DNA from: CAVQRC01 sp963715045
Lineage (GTDB): Bacteria > Planctomycetota > Planctomycetia > Pirellulales > Lacipirellulaceae
Direction: 5' to 3'
Assembly (NCBI GenBank): GCA_963715045.1
Contig: CAVQRC010000001.1
Span: forward strand, 62,001-126,000
Length of the DNA: 64,000 bases
The position numbers were made by a program, and so were the translations under genes. Below are positions 1-8,452 of the stretch, one piece after another (within the stretch, counting starts at the first letter, position 1; each line of letters begins with the position of its first letter). The notes beneath the pieces are model-generated. The model was not told where the DNA came from. It was given only the letters and a program-made list of their open reading frames with translations, and ran no database searches.

Positions 1-288
1 GCTAGCACGCTAAATCGAATGACGACTTGTCGATCGGAACGGGCAGGCAACGCCCATTCGGTGCCGGCAGCGGATCAGGAGGCACATCGATCCCCGAGTC
101 CAACTCCCTCGCTATCGCTGTTGCTGGCGGTGGCCGTCGTCGGGATCCGTGGGCGGTGCCGCGGCGATTGCTGAAGACCCGCCGGTGCTTTAAGAGTCCT
201 GAGTGTTGGGGTTTCTTGAAATCGAATTACAACCGGGCGACGGGCTTGGAAACGCTTGGTAGCACATCTTGCGATCGCACTGGGTCAT

Positions 289-2995
289 TCAAGACTTCTC
301 GGAGACCAGCAGTCTGGCCAGCGTCGTGGCCAGACCGTTCAGCGCCTCGTCGTCTGGCAGCGTGAAGCGTACCTGCAGCCGGCCGTTGGGATCGCGGTCC
401 ACGCAATCGTCCAGGCCGGCCCGCACTTGATGGATGACCTGAGGATCGGGTCGTTCCGCCCTGATCGACCAGCTCGCCGACCAGGTTCATCGCCGCGCCC
501 AGCAATTCGCCGCCGGCCGCGGCGACCTTTTCTCGACGGCTGGCGATTTCACGGGTTTCCGACTCGACGGCCAGTTGCTGCGATACGTCGACCGGCGCCG
601 CCGGCTTCTCGCCCAGCAACCGTTCCAGGCGGCGTTTCAGTTCGTCCATGCCGCTCTGCAGTTCGACTTCGGACACGTCGGAGTCGACGTCGAGCGCCGC
701 CAGGGCCAGATCGTGTTTGGCCGATAGCGTCGCCCAGCAGCCGTTCTTCGATCGTGTCTTCCGTGACCAGCAGGTAGACCTGCACGGGCCGCTGCTGCCC
801 CATGCGATGCGCCCGGGCGATTCGCTGCTCGAGCACGGCCGGATTCCAGGGCAGATCGACGTTGATCACCGTGTTGGCCGCCTGCAGGTTCAAGCCGGTG
901 CTGCCGGCATTGCTCATGATGATCGCCCGGCAGTTCGGATCGTTCTGGAAGCGATGCACGAGCTGCTGCCGCTTCTTCTGCGGCACCTTGCCGTCGAGCC
1001 GCACGAAGTCGAGTCCGCAGTCGTTTCAGGATCGGTTCGATCAGGTTGAGCATCGTCGTCCATTCGCTGAACAGCACGATTTTGCGTTCGGCGTAGGCTG
1101 CGAGTTGCTCCAGCAGTTCGGCCAGCCGCTCGAGTTTGCTGCTGAAGCCGGGCTCTTCCTTGTCCACCAGAAACGTGCTGTTGGCGGCCATGCGGGCCAT
1201 CAGCAGATACTTCTGCAGCCGCAGCAGGTCCATTTCCGTGAGGTACTTTTTGCTGGCGATCTGAGCGGCCCGCTTGACGTACTCGTCGCTCATGATTCCA
1301 CTGTTCTTCGGTCGGACGGATGCGCACGATCTCGGTCGTGCGTTCGGGCAGCTCCTGCATCACGCTGCCTCGCGTGCGGCGGAGCAGAACAGGCCGGAGC
1401 GTTTCGCGGAGCTGCGTCGAGGTTGCGATAGCCTTCGACTCTGCCCCGGTCGTCGACGACGCGGTGCCGGTGAAAGAAGCGATAGGCCGGACCCAGCCGG
1501 CGGTCGTCGATGAAGCTGACGACCGTGTAGAGTTCTTCGAGACGGTTTTCCAGCGGCGTGCCGGAGAGGACCAGCGCGAAGGGTGACCTGAGGCTCTTAA
1601 TCAGCCGCGACGTCTTCGATTCCCAGTTCTTGATCCGTTGTCCTTCGTCCAGGATGATCAAATCCCACGGGATCCGCTCGATGGTCGCGTGGTCGCGCAG
1701 CACCTGTTCGTAGTTGCAGATCGTGAAGAACTCGTCGCTTTCGTATTGCTCGACGCGTTCTTCGCCGCTGCCCAGGACGATGCGATTGGATCGACCGCAG
1801 AAGCGATTGATTTCGCTTCGCCACTGACTCTTCAGCGACGCGGGGCAGACGACCAGCACGCGGCGGATGTCTGCCAGGCGGGCCAGCAGTTCCGCCACGC
1901 CGATGCCCTGGATGGTCTTGCCCAGACCCCATGTCGTCGGCCAGCACGGCCCGTCCGGCACCGACGGCGAACGCGATCCCGTCGAGCTGGTAGGGCAGCA
2001 ATTCCGCGTCGAGCAGTTCGTTGCGAAGCGGGTGGTTCGCCGGATCGCGGCGAATCTCCTCGGCCGCCAGGGCCAGCCGCCGCTGCAATAGCCGCTGTTC
2101 CACGAACTCCTCCGCATCCGGATAGACGTGAACCGAATGGCCCTTTCGCTCGAGCGCTCTGAGGATCTTCGGCAACGCCTCGACGTCCTCGAATGTGCAC
2201 TCGCGGTAGCGGCCGAGAATCGTCCCGGCATCTTTTTCCAGGCGGTGCGGCAGGTTGAATCGCAACCCCAGTTGCGGGCCGTAGTCGAGGCGGAGCGAGA
2301 GGTTCCGTCGGCGATACGGTTGCTCGAGTTTCTTCTTGGGAAACCGTTTCTGGACTTTGGCCTGGGTATGCAGGATGTGTTTGCAGGTTCCCAGGTGATT
2401 GACGCGAAAGTCCGGGCAGGAGCAGTACGACTGCCCCGGCTCGAAGCCTCGCAGCGAGACGCGGTACGATCTTGCCTGACTGGTGGCTGGTGAGCGTGTA
2501 GTCCGTCCAGGGCCGATCCGGGTCGAGCGTTCTGAGCGTCATCTTCTCGGCGGCGGCCCGCTCCTGGCGATCGGCAAGGGCTCGCTGGAGAAGCTCGGCC
2601 TCGGTCAGGTTCTCGATCGGCTCGGATGGATCCGGAGCCGCGGAAAGACCCAGCGTCAGTTTCTCATCGAGAACCAGCCCCAGCGCGGCGGCAATGTGAT
2701 CACAGCGGCCCGCGCAATGATCGCACTGCAGATGCAGCCCCTTGGGCTTGTTTGTCATCTCGACGACGGTGACGATCGCCGGTTGTCCACGAAGTTTGGG
2801 ATCGGGAACAGAGACGCGGAGCGTATCCCCGCCCAGATAGACGTCTCGCGGGAGGTTGATCTCAAACCGGCCGCCCTGGCGGAGGCGGGCCTCGCCGTCT
2901 TCGTCGCCCATCAAGCGGCACGCCCCGCGATACGTCAGCTGCCCCAGCCGGTCCCGAATTCCGATTCGCCGCGTGCGTTTGCGAGTACTGGCCAC
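289..2995 (-). pseudogene. SWIM zinc-finger / SNF2-family helicase, frameshifted
   Basis: Superfamily 2 ATPase of the bacterial SNF2/RapA-like type that would translocate on duplex DNA or remodel nucleoprotein. The ATG is at 2995. A SWIM zinc finger (CSC, then CKH) reads at about 2432-2380. The ATPase core shows DDMG followed by GLGKT (Walker A, near 1925), DEGQRIKN (motif II, near 1655), SGTPLENR (motif III), and the C-terminal RecA lobe with STGLNLQAANTVI and RIARAHRMGQ (motif VI, near 820). The C-terminus FTLPDDEALNGL ends at a TGA at 289. The protein is rebuilt only by switching frame about seven times (near 2470, 1930, 1425, 1285, 1020, 730 and 480). One switch is an extra G in a G4 run inside the Walker A codons. 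All helicase motifs are otherwise intact, so the gene is either recently broken or hit by sequencing indels. Confidence 0.8.
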
Positions 2996-3072
2996 GATCA
3001 GGCTCCTTCCGAAAGGTGATGGATCGTTCTCACCGAAGGCCGATAATTGTGGCGACTCTTGCCGCGGTTGAG

Positions 3073-3195
3073 AAGGTAGCAGGCTGGAGGCTGGAGGCTG
3101 GAGGTAGCAGGCTGGAGGCTGGAGGCTGGAGGCTGGAGGCTGGAGGCTGCAGGCTTCAGGCTGGAGGCGGTGGAGGCTGGAGGGTGGAGGAGGTA
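3073..3195 (+). repeat. Heptamer array, upstream arm of cassette 1
   Basis: About 17 tandem copies of a 7-bp unit (AGGCTGG, with variants AGGTAGC, AGGCTGC, AGGCTTC), ending 12 bp before the start codon of the four-helix-bundle gene. The unit contains GGAGG when tandem, so the array offers many Shine-Dalgarno-like sites. It is the inverted counterpart of the array at 3563-3668. Confidence 0.9.
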
Positions 3196-3207
3196 GGCTT
3201 CTTGGCC

Positions 3208-3558
3208 ATGCGGGATCACAAGAAGTTGCGGGCTTTTGAACTTGCGGATGAATTGGCGGTACTTGTTTATCGCCATACCAGGGACTTTCCCCGCGAGGAG
3301 TTGTTCGGACTGGTTTCGCAAATGCGCCGAGCAGCGGTTTCTACGGCGTCCAACATCGTGGAGGGCTGCGGCCGGAGTACGCAGGCCGACTACTTGCGAT
3401 TCCTTGATATGGCTTACGGTTCGGTGCGAGAACTGGAATATCAGATCTCGTTGGCCGTTCGTCTGGGATACCTGCCGGAAGACAATGAGTTACTGCCTGT
3501 TTCCAGCGAAACAGCCAAGGTCCTCAACGGCCTCATCCGCGCCCTGCGAAAACCCTGA
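3208..3558 (+). CDS. Four-helix-bundle protein (23S rRNA IVP/S23 family), copy 1
   Basis: A 116-residue protein of the four-helix-bundle family (TIGR02436), first known as ORFs inside intervening sequences of 23S rRNA genes and related in fold to Avd of diversity-generating retroelements. Family marks are QMRRAAVSTASNIVEG, the GCGRST turn, DYLRFLDMAYGS and the ELEYQISLAVRLGYL helix. The ATG at 3208 is chosen because homology begins at MRDHKKLRAF and copy 2 shares the GGCCATG context. It lies between inverted heptamer arrays. A second copy at 4959 is about 98% identical by hand count (7 differences in 351 nt, one changing an amino acid, E to Q). No 23S rRNA gene is nearby. Biochemical role is unknown; nucleic-acid binding is inferred from family members. 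Confidence 0.9.
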   Translation: MRDHKKLRAFELADELAVLVYRHTRDFPREELFGLVSQMRRAAVSTASNIVEGCGRSTQADYLRFLDMAYGSVRELEYQISLAVRLGYLPEDNELLPVSSETAKVLNGLIRALRKP

Positions 3559-3562
3559 ACGC

Positions 3563-3668
3563 ACCTCCACCCTCCACCCTGCACCTCCAGCCTCCAGCCT
3601 GCTACCTCCAGCCTCCAGCCTGCAGCCTCCAGCCTGCAGCCTCCAGCCTGACTAGCCTCCAGCCTCCC
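3563..3668 (+). repeat. Heptamer array, downstream arm of cassette 1
   Basis: Tandem 7-bp units CCTCCAG/CCTGCAG/CCTGCTAC-type, the reverse complement of the upstream arm. It starts 4 bp after the stop codon and ends about 10 bp before the next gene. Together the arms could pair into a long imperfect stem enclosing the gene. Confidence 0.9.
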
Positions 3669-3677
3669 CGCAAGCGA

Positions 3678-4826
3678 GTGATCCAGTACATCTTCTGCAT
3701 TAGCCCCGGCCGGTGTGGCACCGACTATCTGACCGCGTTGTTCCGCTGTGCCCGCAACACGTGGAGTACGCACGAAGCCCTGCCGATCATGAACGGCACG
3801 CCAATGATTGCCTTTAATCGGCTCGACGAGGAGCCGCTGCGGGTGTTGACGGACCTGAAGTGGGACACGATCCAGAGCAGGCAGCGGGGCCGCGTGTATT
3901 GCGAAACCAATCACTCGTTCATCAAGGGTTGGGGCTGGCTCGTTCCAGACCGTCTCGCGCCCCAGGAACAGATCGGCGTGGTCGTGCTCCGCCGGCACCG
4001 CGACGAGAACGCCTTGAGCCTGCTGAGGATCCGAGATGTCCCCGGGATTTCGGAGTTCTCTCGCACCTGGTACCTGGAGCCTGACGCGGCTCGCAACCTC
4101 GATTCGCCGCAGTCCGGCGCCGGGTTGTTCGAGCTTTGCCAGTGGTACATCGACGAAACCTACCGCCGTGGGCAGGCGTACCGCGACGCTTTCCCGGGCA
4201 TCCGGTACTTCGAGTGCGAACTCAGCCAACTCAACGAGCCGGCATTCGTAGAACGGATGTTCGCTTTCTTCGACCTCACGGCCACGCCAGAACTCGCCGC
4301 GGTCGTCGGACGCCCTCTCAACACGAAGGAGTACTGGCCGCGGTGGACGAAGGAGCAGCTCCTCGACTTGCCGAGCTATGCGAATCCGGACGATTGGTTG
4401 CGCGCGGACCGGGATTCTCTGCTGGCTGAATTGGTAAGCTGGCTGCGTCAGCAGCAGGCACACGCAATCTCCTCAATGCAACCGGATCCGGCGTTGTTCG
4501 GTTCGCTGTCGACCGCGATTCCGAAGGTCGTGGCGGACGCGGAAGTCGAATTGGAGCGAACCTTTCAGATTCGGCTGCGGTTCACTGAGACGGAGCGACT
4601 GTTGATGGGCGAGTTGCTTTACTCCCTCAACCCCCGCGACTTTGCGTTTCTGGCCCTTGAGCGGCGGACGCAGCCGTACATCGCCCACCACTATGATTTC
4701 AACTTCGAGCTGACCCTGAAACGGGTTTACCAGCGGCTGGGACTCGTGGGACTGTCGGCGGGGCTGTTGGCGATGGCCCGCGGCAGATGGCGACGCGATC
4801 CGTCCCACACGGCCGCAGAACGGTGA
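3678..4826 (+). CDS. Sulfotransferase-like protein
   Basis: A 382-residue protein starting at GTG 3678. The N-terminal strand-loop ISPGRCGTDYLTALF looks like the 5'-phosphosulfate-binding loop of PAPS-dependent sulfotransferases (canonical PRSGTTWL), followed by a conserved HEALP. Middle and C-terminal parts are less typical, so donor and acceptor are not assigned. A C-terminal segment of about 110 residues after the sulfotransferase region (from about 270, ERTFQIRLRFTETER on) resembles no family I can name. The gene is pressed between the two heptamer-flanked cassettes, with about 10 bp to the left array and 4 bp to the right one. Planctomycetes carry many sulfatases and sulfotransferases for sulfated glycans; a role in modifying cell-surface glycan is inference. 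Confidence 0.7.
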   Translation: MIQYIFCISPGRCGTDYLTALFRCARNTWSTHEALPIMNGTPMIAFNRLDEEPLRVLTDLKWDTIQSRQRGRVYCETNHSFIKGWGWLVPDRLAPQEQIGVVVLRRHRDENALSLLRIRDVPGISEFSRTWYLEPDAARNLDSPQSGAGLFELCQWYIDETYRRGQAYRDAFPGIRYFECELSQLNEPAFVERMFAFFDLTATPELAAVVGRPLNTKEYWPRWTKEQLLDLPSYANPDDWLRADRDSLLAELVSWLRQQQAHAISSMQPDPALFGSLSTAIPKVVADAEVELERTFQIRLRFTETERLLMGELLYSLNPRDFAFLALERRTQPYIAHHYDFNFELTLKRVYQRLGLVGLSAGLLAMARGRWRRDPSHTAAER

Positions 4827-4829
4827 AGC

Positions 4830-4946
4830 GAGGCTGGAGGTAGCAGGCTGGAGGTAGCAGGCTGGAGGCTGGAGGTGGCAGGCTGGAGGCGTCAGGCGTC
4901 AGGCTGGAGGCTGGAGGTAGCAGGCTGGAGGCTGGGGGAGGAGTGT
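4830..4946 (+). repeat. Heptamer array, upstream arm of cassette 2
   Basis: Same 7-bp family as 3073-3195 (AGGCTGG with AGGTAGC variants) but in a different unit order. It begins 4 bp after the sulfotransferase stop and ends just before the second four-helix-bundle gene. Confidence 0.9.
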
Positions 4947-4958
4947 ATGCTCCCGGCC

Positions 4959-5309
4959 ATGCGGGATCACAAGAAGCTGCGGGCTTTTGAACTTGCGGAT
5001 CAATTGGCGGTACTTGTTTATCGCCATACCAGGGACTTTCCCCGCGAGGAGTTGTTCGGACTGGTTTCGCAAATGCGCCGAGCAGCGGTTTCTACAGCGT
5101 CCAACATCGTGGAGGGCTGCGGCCGGAGTACGCAGGCCGACTACTTGCGATTCCTTGATATGGCTTACGGTTCGGTGCGAGAACTGGAATATCAGATCTC
5201 GTTGGCCGTACGTCTGGGATACCTGCCGGAAGACAACGAGCTACTGCCTGTTTCCAGCGAAACCGCCAAGGTCCTCAACGGCCTCATCCGCGCCCTGCGA
5301 AAACCCTGA
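4959..5309 (+). CDS. Four-helix-bundle protein (23S rRNA IVP/S23 family), copy 2
   Basis: Near-identical duplicate of the gene at 3208-3558, in the same orientation. Seven nucleotide differences were counted by eye, six synonymous and one E-to-Q (residue 15), which argues the protein has been under selection since duplication rather than drifting. The ATG at 4959 matches copy 1; an in-frame ATG at 4947 would add four residues. It is flanked by inverted heptamer arrays like copy 1. Members are small helical bundles thought to oligomerise and bind nucleic acid; no partner gene (reverse transcriptase, transposase, rRNA) is adjacent. Confidence 0.9.
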   Translation: MRDHKKLRAFELADQLAVLVYRHTRDFPREELFGLVSQMRRAAVSTASNIVEGCGRSTQADYLRFLDMAYGSVRELEYQISLAVRLGYLPEDNELLPVSSETAKVLNGLIRALRKP

Positions 5310-5313
5310 CCGC

Positions 5314-5407
5314 ACCTCCACCCTCCACCTGAGCCTGCTCAGCCTGCTACCTCCAGCCTCCAGCCTCCAGCCTGCATCCTCCAGCCTCCAGCCTGAAGCC
5401 TCCAGCC
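5314..5407 (+). repeat. Heptamer array, downstream arm of cassette 2
   Basis: Tandem CCTCCAG-type units, inverse of the array at 4830-4946. It runs directly up to the stop codon of the DUF2256 gene on the other strand (TCA at 5408-5410). Confidence 0.9.
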
Positions 5408-5591
5408 TCACTCCGGAAGAATCACGCGACCGTCCTTCGCATATTTATCGACCGTGCCGCTCGCTCGGCGGCACTTGTCGCTGCAATACTTCACCTCATC
5501 CCAGACCTTCGCCCACTTCTTGCGCCACTGTGAACGGTCGTCCGCAGACGACACATGTCTTCTCTGGCAGGATGGGCTTCTTATGGGCCAT
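5408..5591 (-). pseudogene. DUF2256 small zinc-ribbon protein, one frameshift
   Basis: From ATG at 5591 the frame reads MAHKKPILPEKTCVVCGRPF. After one extra base near 5533 the next frame gives RKKWAKVWDEVKYCSDKCRR and ends with RVILPE at 5408. This is the DUF2256 signature: two CxxC-type pairs and the conserved (W)RKKW and WDEVKYCSDKCR. Family members are about 50-60 residues and of unknown function. The single indel lies in ACAGTGG where ACGTGG would keep the conserved FTWRKKW. Stop codon directly abuts the heptamer array of cassette 2. Confidence 0.75.
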
Positions 5592-6087
5592 CGACGTTGG
5601 TCATTTCCCAGATGCAGGTCGTCGCAACGGCGGCAGGAAAGGTCGTCGAGCCAGCAGTTCCCGTGGCACCAAAGTGATACGTAATCGACGCGGCATGTGG
5701 ACAGTATCACGATTGACTCACGCCCCGGACAGGGGCGAAGCCTTCGATGGCGGCCGCGGTCGTGACCAACCACGACGTACTGCCTGCGACACAGCGCACG
5801 GCAGGCATATGCACCTCGAAGATCCAGGAGTCGTCCGTTGTCGCCTGCAGATCGAGCCAAATCGAACGCGCAATCGCCGAAGTCCGGGGTCCGGCCTCTG
5901 AATGTACGAGTTCCTGGCTGAGGGTCTGTCGTTGTTGAGTTGGAAGACGCGATCCAGCAAGTAAACTATCCGCTGCTGCAACTCCCTTGTCGCTGGAAAC
6001 CGCGCCGGCCACATACCGACGATTTGGAATTCGTCTATACTCGCTCCGGACGACGTGCAAAGACTCTGCCCCAAAGAATCGGGGCCG
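5592..6087. other. Unassigned intergenic stretch
   Basis: No convincing gene. Several minus-strand frames give plausible short stretches (for example VHMPAVRCVAGSTSWL near 5790 and DEFQIVGMWPARFPATRELQ near 6000), which may be remnants of a broken gene, but I cannot assign a family. Confidence 0.3.
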
Positions 6088-6153
6088 ATCCCAAAATGGG
6101 AGTAAGCGACCGGATGTCCTGGCCGTGGGACACGTTCACTGAAGTTCTGGGAT
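6088..6153 (+). repeat. 66-bp inverted-repeat element, copy A
   Basis: Begins ATCCCAAAAT and ends GTTCTGGGAT, with conserved core GGCCGTGGGA. Two further copies of exactly the same length lie at 38620-38685 (other strand) and 38786-38851; hand alignment gives about 76-80% identity. Terminal arms pair, and an inner hairpin TGTCC/GGACA closes an 8-base loop. It ends 17 bp before the ATG of the DUF5703 gene, on the sense strand. Confidence 0.8.
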
Positions 6154-6169
6154 AGGTATTCAGACGAGC

Positions 6170-8437
6170 ATGAACCGAGTGCACTTTTTCGGCGTGACGT
6201 TATTGGCAATCGGGTATTGCAGCAATGGCGCCGCTGAAGCCGCTGCACCCCACCTTTATAACGTGACCTGGCACTCACCGAGCGCCGACGCGAGCGGCTC
6301 GATGCCGTTGGGTAACGGCGACATTGGCTTGAACGCCTGGATCGACCCCAGAGGCGATCTGGTGTTCTACATCTCCAAGACCGACGCCTGGGGTGACAAC
6401 GCCCGGCTGCTGAAGGTCGGTCGTGTCCGGGTCACGTTCGATCCGCCGTTGCCGACCGACCCGTTTCGGCAAACGTTGTGTTTGAATCAGGGGGCGATGG
6501 AAGCGGTCTTTGGTGAACAGGATGACGCGACGACGGTACGGCTGTGGGTGGACGCGAATCACCCGGTGATCCAGGTAACGGTCGACGGAAGCACGACCTG
6601 CACCGCAACAGCTTCGATTGAGTTGTGGCGAACGGAGCCGTATGAACTGCCCAGCATCGAGGTCAGCGATGTGAATTGCGATCGCTCGAAGCCCGATCAG
6701 AAACACGCACCGACCATTGTCGAACCGGATACCGTGCTCGAAAGCCTGACCGAGCGGATCGGCTGGTATCACCACAACGTCAAGTCAGTTGGCCCTGCCC
6801 AGCACGCCAGGACGCAAGGCGTATCGGGCTACGAGCGGCCCGACCCGCTGCTGCACCGAACGTTTGGTGCCGTGATTGCGGCCGAGGGGTGGCGACGTGT
6901 GGACGACACACATCTGCAATCGCCGCGGTCGCCCTCGCACTGCCTGAGCGTCTTTGTGCTCACCAGGCATCCGGCAAGTCCTCAGCAGTGGCTTGCCGCG
7001 ATGGATCAAGAAATCGCGGACGTTGAACTACAAGACTTCGACGAACGCACCGCGGCCCACGAGCGATGGTGGGCCGAGTTCTGGAACCGAAGTTGGATCG
7101 ACGTGACCGCGCGGCTGACGACGCGGCTGGCGAAGACGCCCTGGTTGTCAGCCGCGCATACGCACTTCAACGCTTCATCGACGCCTGCGCCGGCCGGGGA
7201 CGGTTTCCAATCAAGTTCAACGGGTCGATCTTCACGGTGCCGTACCCCGACAAGCCGGGCGACGCCGACTACCGCCGCTGGGGCCCCGGGTACTGGTGGC
7301 AAAACACGCGATTGCCGTATCTGAGTATGTGCGCGGCGGGCGATTTCGAAATGATGGAACCGCTGCTGCGGATGTATGTCGACGACCTGCTGCCGCTGGC
7401 TCGTTATCGTACCCACCGTTACTTCGGCCACGGCGGGGCGTACTATCCCGAGTGCATCCAGTTTCTGGGGCGACGTGTTCAACGAGACGTACGGCTGGAC
7501 GCCCTTTGAAGAGCGTAGCGACAAGCTCCAGACCAGTGGCTGGCACAAATGGGAGTGGGTGTGCGGGCCCGAACTCGTGTTCATGCTGTTCGACTACTAT
7601 GACTACACGCTCGACGAAGGTGTGCTCGAGAACCGTCTCTACCCGGCCGCCCACGAGGTGCTCACGTTCTTCGACGAGCATTACTCGACCGACACCACGG
7701 GCAAACTGGTGATGCAGCCGGCCCAGGCCCTCGAGACCTGGTGGGATTGCACGAACCCGATGCCGGAAATCGCCGGTCTGCACGCCCTGACCGCGCGGCT
7801 CCTGACGTTGCCCGATCGGCTGACCACGCCTGAGCAGCGGCAGTTCTGGACGGCGATGCAAAGGAAGCTGCCGCCGTTGCCCACTCGAAAGGTCGGTGAA
7901 GAACTCGCGTTGGCACCCGCCGCACGCTTCGCCAACAAACGAAACATCGAGAATCCGGAACTTTACGCGGTGTTTCCGTTTCGCCTCGTGTCGTTCGAGA
8001 AAGAGAACGCCGCGTTGGGTCGCGTCGCCCTGCGGAACCGTCGAGATCGAGGCAACTCTGGTTGGCGCCAGGACGAAATCTTCATGGCCTATCTCGGATT
8101 GGCCGAGGACGCTCAGCGAAACCTGATCGAGCGGGCGGGCAACTACCATCACGGTTCGCGGTTTCCGGCGTTCTGGGGGCCAAACTACGATTGGATTCCC
8201 GATCAGGATCACGGTGGCGTGCTCATGAAGGCGCTTCAGGCGATGCTGCTTCAGCCCGACCCGTACTCCCGGAACATCTACCTGCTGCCGGCCTGGCCGA
8301 AAAGCTGGAACGTGGATTTCAAGCTCCACGCGCCGCAGAATACGGTGATCACGTGCAAGTACCGCGACGGGGAGATCGTTCGTTTGAAGGTCGTCCCGGA
8401 AAGCCGACGCCGCGACGTCGTGCTGCCACGAAACTGA
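6170..8437 (+). pseudogene. DUF5703 glycoside hydrolase (six-hairpin type), two compensating frameshifts
   Basis: Exported protein of about 755 residues. The signal peptide is MNRVHFFGVTLLAIGYCSNG. The DUF5703 N-terminal beta-sandwich domain carries YNVTWHSPSADASGSMPLGN and GDIGLNAW, followed by an (alpha/alpha)6 catalytic region resembling GH95-type fucosidases (RFIDACAGRGRFPIKFNGS, GPGYWWQNTRLPY, FWGPNYDWIPDQDHG). Between about 7135 and 7470 the homologous frame is offset; the first and last parts share a frame, so two indels cancel. Frame 1 has a stop at 7322. Likely acts on periplasmic or surface glycan, substrate unknown. It is followed after 15 bp by a GH106-like gene, so the pair probably forms a glycan-degradation operon. 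A 66-bp repeat element lies directly upstream. Confidence 0.75.
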
Positions 8438-8452
8438 TTGCGAAAACGAGTG

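Noticed and set aside
3073..3195. CRISPR-like tandem repeats
   Set aside because: Period is 7 bp with no unique spacers and no cas genes nearby.
3208..5309. Diversity-generating retroelement (Avd relative)
   Set aside because: No reverse transcriptase, template repeat or variable repeat in the window; only the fold family is shared.
3073..5407. Ordinary composite transposon
   Set aside because: No transposase, no IS-type terminal repeats and no clear target duplication could be seen.
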